This document shows, in pieces, positions 62,794 through 64,000 of a stretch of DNA of 64,000 nt; the stretch's first letter is position 1; every line of letters begins with the position of its first letter. The position numbers were made by a program, and so were the translations under genes. The notes beneath the pieces were generated by a model that was given only the letters and a program-made list of their open reading frames with translations, ran no database searches and had not been told where the DNA came from. Source of the stretch: an uncultured Lachnospiraceae bacterium (GTDB taxonomy: Bacteria > Bacillota > Clostridia > Lachnospirales > Lachnospiraceae); contig CAJTTO010000021.1 of NCBI GenBank assembly GCA_910579275.1, forward strand, positions 6,451-70,450, given 5' to 3'.

Positions 62794-63003
62794 CCTCACA
62801 CCTCCATTCTTTATTCTATTACAGGCAATATTTATAGGCATTACAATATTTTTTCACTTACTATTTGAGGCATTTAATACATCTCCTTCTTACCCTCATT
62901 CTACCATCCGGCAGCATTTCCGAATGAGTAATTTCCATATCGTCATTTAGAGCATGTTGCATATGGATACATCATATTATCGTCCTCTCTTTCCATAAAA
63001 CTA

Positions 63004-63351
63004 TTATTTCAAGTCTCTATAAAAAAATGCTTTTACATATGCCAATGTCTTCTCTAACAAATCTTCCGGCATTTTCTCCACAAACTGAACATTCCTACTA
63101 ATTACATCCAAACACTTCATATGTTCTGTCAATATCACGCCTGTTGTTTTTGTTCTATGGTCTAAAGGAATATGCAACGGAAATTTGTTGCTTGTATTCG
63201 TAATCGGGCACACCACAGCAAATTTAGTCCTAACAAAAAACTGTTCATTACTAATAACTACCCCAGGTCTTCTTCCTGCCTGTTCATGTCCTGATTGTGG
63301 GCTAAAATCCAAGAAAACAATATCTCCTTGCTTTGGATTATACATTACCAT
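63004..63351 (-). CDS. mazF: MazF/PemK-type mRNA interferase toxin
   Basis: A 115-aa MazF-like toxin: QGDIVFLDFSPQSGHEQAGR, RPGVVISNEQFF, ITNTSNKFPLHIPLD and GVILTEHMKCLDVISRN. The conserved Arg and Thr/Ser of the RNA-cutting site (RRPG, then CPITN) are visible. It cuts mRNA at short sequences and is held by MazE, encoded directly upstream. Start is ATG 63351 or 63345; it overlaps the mazE stop. Confidence 0.92.
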   Translation of the reverse strand: MVMYNPKQGDIVFLDFSPQSGHEQAGRRPGVVISNEQFFVRTKFAVVCPITNTSNKFPLHIPLDHRTKTTGVILTEHMKCLDVISRNVQFVEKMPEDLLEKTLAYVKAFFYRDLK

Positions 63352-63590
63352 ACTTCCTTTCCAACAGGAGAACCCCAGTCAAATTCCTCTGCTACATATT
63401 CTCCGTCATAATCTTTGAAAATTTCCTCCAAAGTAAGTTCCTTTTTTTCTTTAACTTTCGTGATTACAATATTATCATCAACTCTATTAAGTTCCACAAG
63501 ATCATTTTCCGTCATTCCTAATGCTTCAAGAAATGCTTTTGGTATCCTTATTCCCTGTGAATTTCCCCATTTTTGAATCGTCGCTTGCAT
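63345..63590 (-). CDS. mazE: MazE-type antitoxin (AbrB fold)
   Basis: An 81-aa antitoxin starting MQATIQKWGNSQGIRIPKAF, the SpoVT/AbrB-type DNA-binding fold. The acidic C-terminus (EEIFKDYDGEYVAEEFDWGS) should wrap around MazF. ATG 63590 follows GGAAGGAG; upstream in-frame ATGs (to 63644) overlap the promoter and are rejected. The MazE-MazF complex usually represses its own promoter. Confidence 0.92.
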   Translation of the reverse strand: MQATIQKWGNSQGIRIPKAFLEALGMTENDLVELNRVDDNIVITKVKEKKELTLEEIFKDYDGEYVAEEFDWGSPVGKEVW

Positions 63591-63613
63591 AAAATCATCT
63601 CCTTCCTTTTTAT

Positions 63614-63637
63614 TTAGTATATACATTAGTATATACA
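63614..63637. promoter_or_regulatory. Tandem operator-like repeat at the mazEF promoter
   Basis: TTAGTATATACA occurs twice without a gap (63614-63625 and 63626-63637). Each copy holds the palindrome GTATATAC. The pair overlaps the -10 and the spacer, as expected for an autoregulatory antitoxin site. Confidence 0.6.
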
Positions 63638-63644
63638 TCGTCAA
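63616..63644 (-). promoter_or_regulatory. Sigma-A-type promoter of mazEF
   Basis: Minus strand: TTGACG (63639-63644), 17-bp spacer, TATACT (63616-63621), 25 bp upstream of the mazE start, giving a short leader. Confidence 0.75.
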
Positions 63645-63887
63645 TATCTTTATTCAAAAGTTGTAAAGTCGTGTTATATTACTAATATCAGCCTCGTACA
63701 CAAATAAATTAATCGTTTTCGATTTTTACCATAAAGATGTTTTAAGTGCCTATTTGGGGTTTAAAATGCGTTAGAGACCATTGTCAATTAGCATTCCTCT
63801 AAAAATTTTACTCACAAACTTTTGATTTATAACGGTCTAAAGCGGCCTAAAACGACAAAAATCAAAATCATCCTTGTATAATAAAAA
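63645..63887. other. Non-coding AT-rich spacer
   Basis: No gene, RNA or clear repeat is supported here. Near 63828-63856 the pair TAACGGTCTAAAG and GCGGCCTAAAACG is mildly repetitive. The stretch between a tRNA 3' end and a toxin-antitoxin pair is a plausible former integration site, but no integrase or duplicated tRNA end is visible. Confidence 0.5.
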
Positions 63888-63924
63888 AACACCACAATAC
63901 CATATATGCGGTATTTGCAGTGTT
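63888..63924 (-). terminator. Terminator of the tRNA transcript
   Basis: On the minus strand AACAC-TGC-AAATACC pairs with GGTATT-GTG-GTGTT around a TATATG-type loop, followed by TTTTTTATTATAC. It lies just downstream of the tRNA-Glu. Confidence 0.8.
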
Positions 63925-63955
63925 CTTATCGGGTTGGGCTGTTATAAACAGTCAA

Positions 63956-64000
63956 CAGCTCGTAGGGGAATCGAACCCCTGTTTTCGCCGTGAGAGGGCG
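63956..64000 (-). tRNA. tRNA-Glu(CTC), 5' part outside the window
   Basis: The minus strand shows the 3' 45 bases: anticodon stem CGCC/GGCG with loop CTCTCAC (anticodon CTC, Glu), variable region AAAC, T arm AGGGG-TTCGATT-CCCCT, acceptor 3' strand ACGAGCT and discriminator G at 63956. CCA is not encoded, as usual for many Firmicute tRNAs. Confidence 0.9.

Noticed and set aside
63645..63887. Integrated-element attachment site beside tRNA-Glu
   Set aside because: No integrase and no duplicated tRNA 3' end is visible in the window.

Overview
The window looks like a chromosomal segment of a motile, low-to-mid GC Firmicute of the Lachnospiraceae (Roseburia or a close relative). This is inferred from the proteins (FliY-type switch, CheC/CheD, FlbD/SwrD, MotE-like and TIGR02530-like flagellar proteins, CodY) and from gene order: comM-dprA-topA-codY-flgB followed by a complete fla/che cluster resembles Bacillus subtilis. 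All supported genes lie on the minus strand, so transcription runs from high to low coordinates. No prophage, insertion sequence or CRISPR array was seen.

Layout in order of transcription. (1) 63956-64000: 3' part of a tRNA-Glu(CTC) with its terminator. (2) 62266-63590: a mazEF-type toxin-antitoxin pair and a Uma2-family nuclease-like protein. (3) 60708-62144: citrate synthase. (4) 51574-60520: translation operon rimP-nusA-ylxR-ylxQ-infB-rbfA, then nrnA-truB-ribF; a 156-bp MITE-like element and a terminator separate rbfA from nrnA. (5) 50133-51362: an SH3-NlpC/P60 wall hydrolase with its own consensus promoter and a triple WalR-like box. (6) 47258-49904: rpsO and pnp, with a structured rpsO leader. 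(7) 44082-47041: a ClbS/DfsB-like protein, two uncharacterised proteins and a sigK-type sigma factor. (8) 37840-43871: comM, dprA, topA, codY. (9) 1-37509: the flagellar/chemotaxis cluster.

The flagellar cluster has several blocks. flgB-flgC-fliE-fliF-fliG-fliH-fliI-fliJ-motE encode rod, basal body and export ATPase. fliK-flgD-TIGR02530-flgE encode hook assembly. A 3-kb accessory stretch (secreted protein, 60-aa ORF, coiled-coil protein, glycosyltransferase) precedes flbD. motA-motB-fliL-fliM-fliY-cheY-fliO-fliP-fliQ-fliR-flhB encode stator, switch and export gate. flhA-flhF-flhG-ycgR-cheB-cheA-cheW-cheC-cheD-(hypothetical)-sigD-fapA encode export, placement, c-di-GMP braking, chemotaxis and the late sigma factor. 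No flagellin, cheR, flgM, fliD or fliS is present, so these must lie elsewhere.

The most interesting signals are regulatory. Three flagellar transcription-start regions carry CodY-box matches: inside the flgB promoter (13/15), a perfect 15/15 box overlapping a second match next to the motA promoter, and two 13/15 matches upstream of fliK, one inside a sigma-D-like promoter. With codY directly upstream of flgB, this predicts direct nutritional control of motility. Others are the WalR-like array at the NlpC/P60 gene, a repeat family with GTAACAGTTCAGCC termini, and a sigK lacking the usual pro-sequence behind a sigma-E-like promoter. Promoter, operator and repeat calls were made by eye and none was tested by computation.
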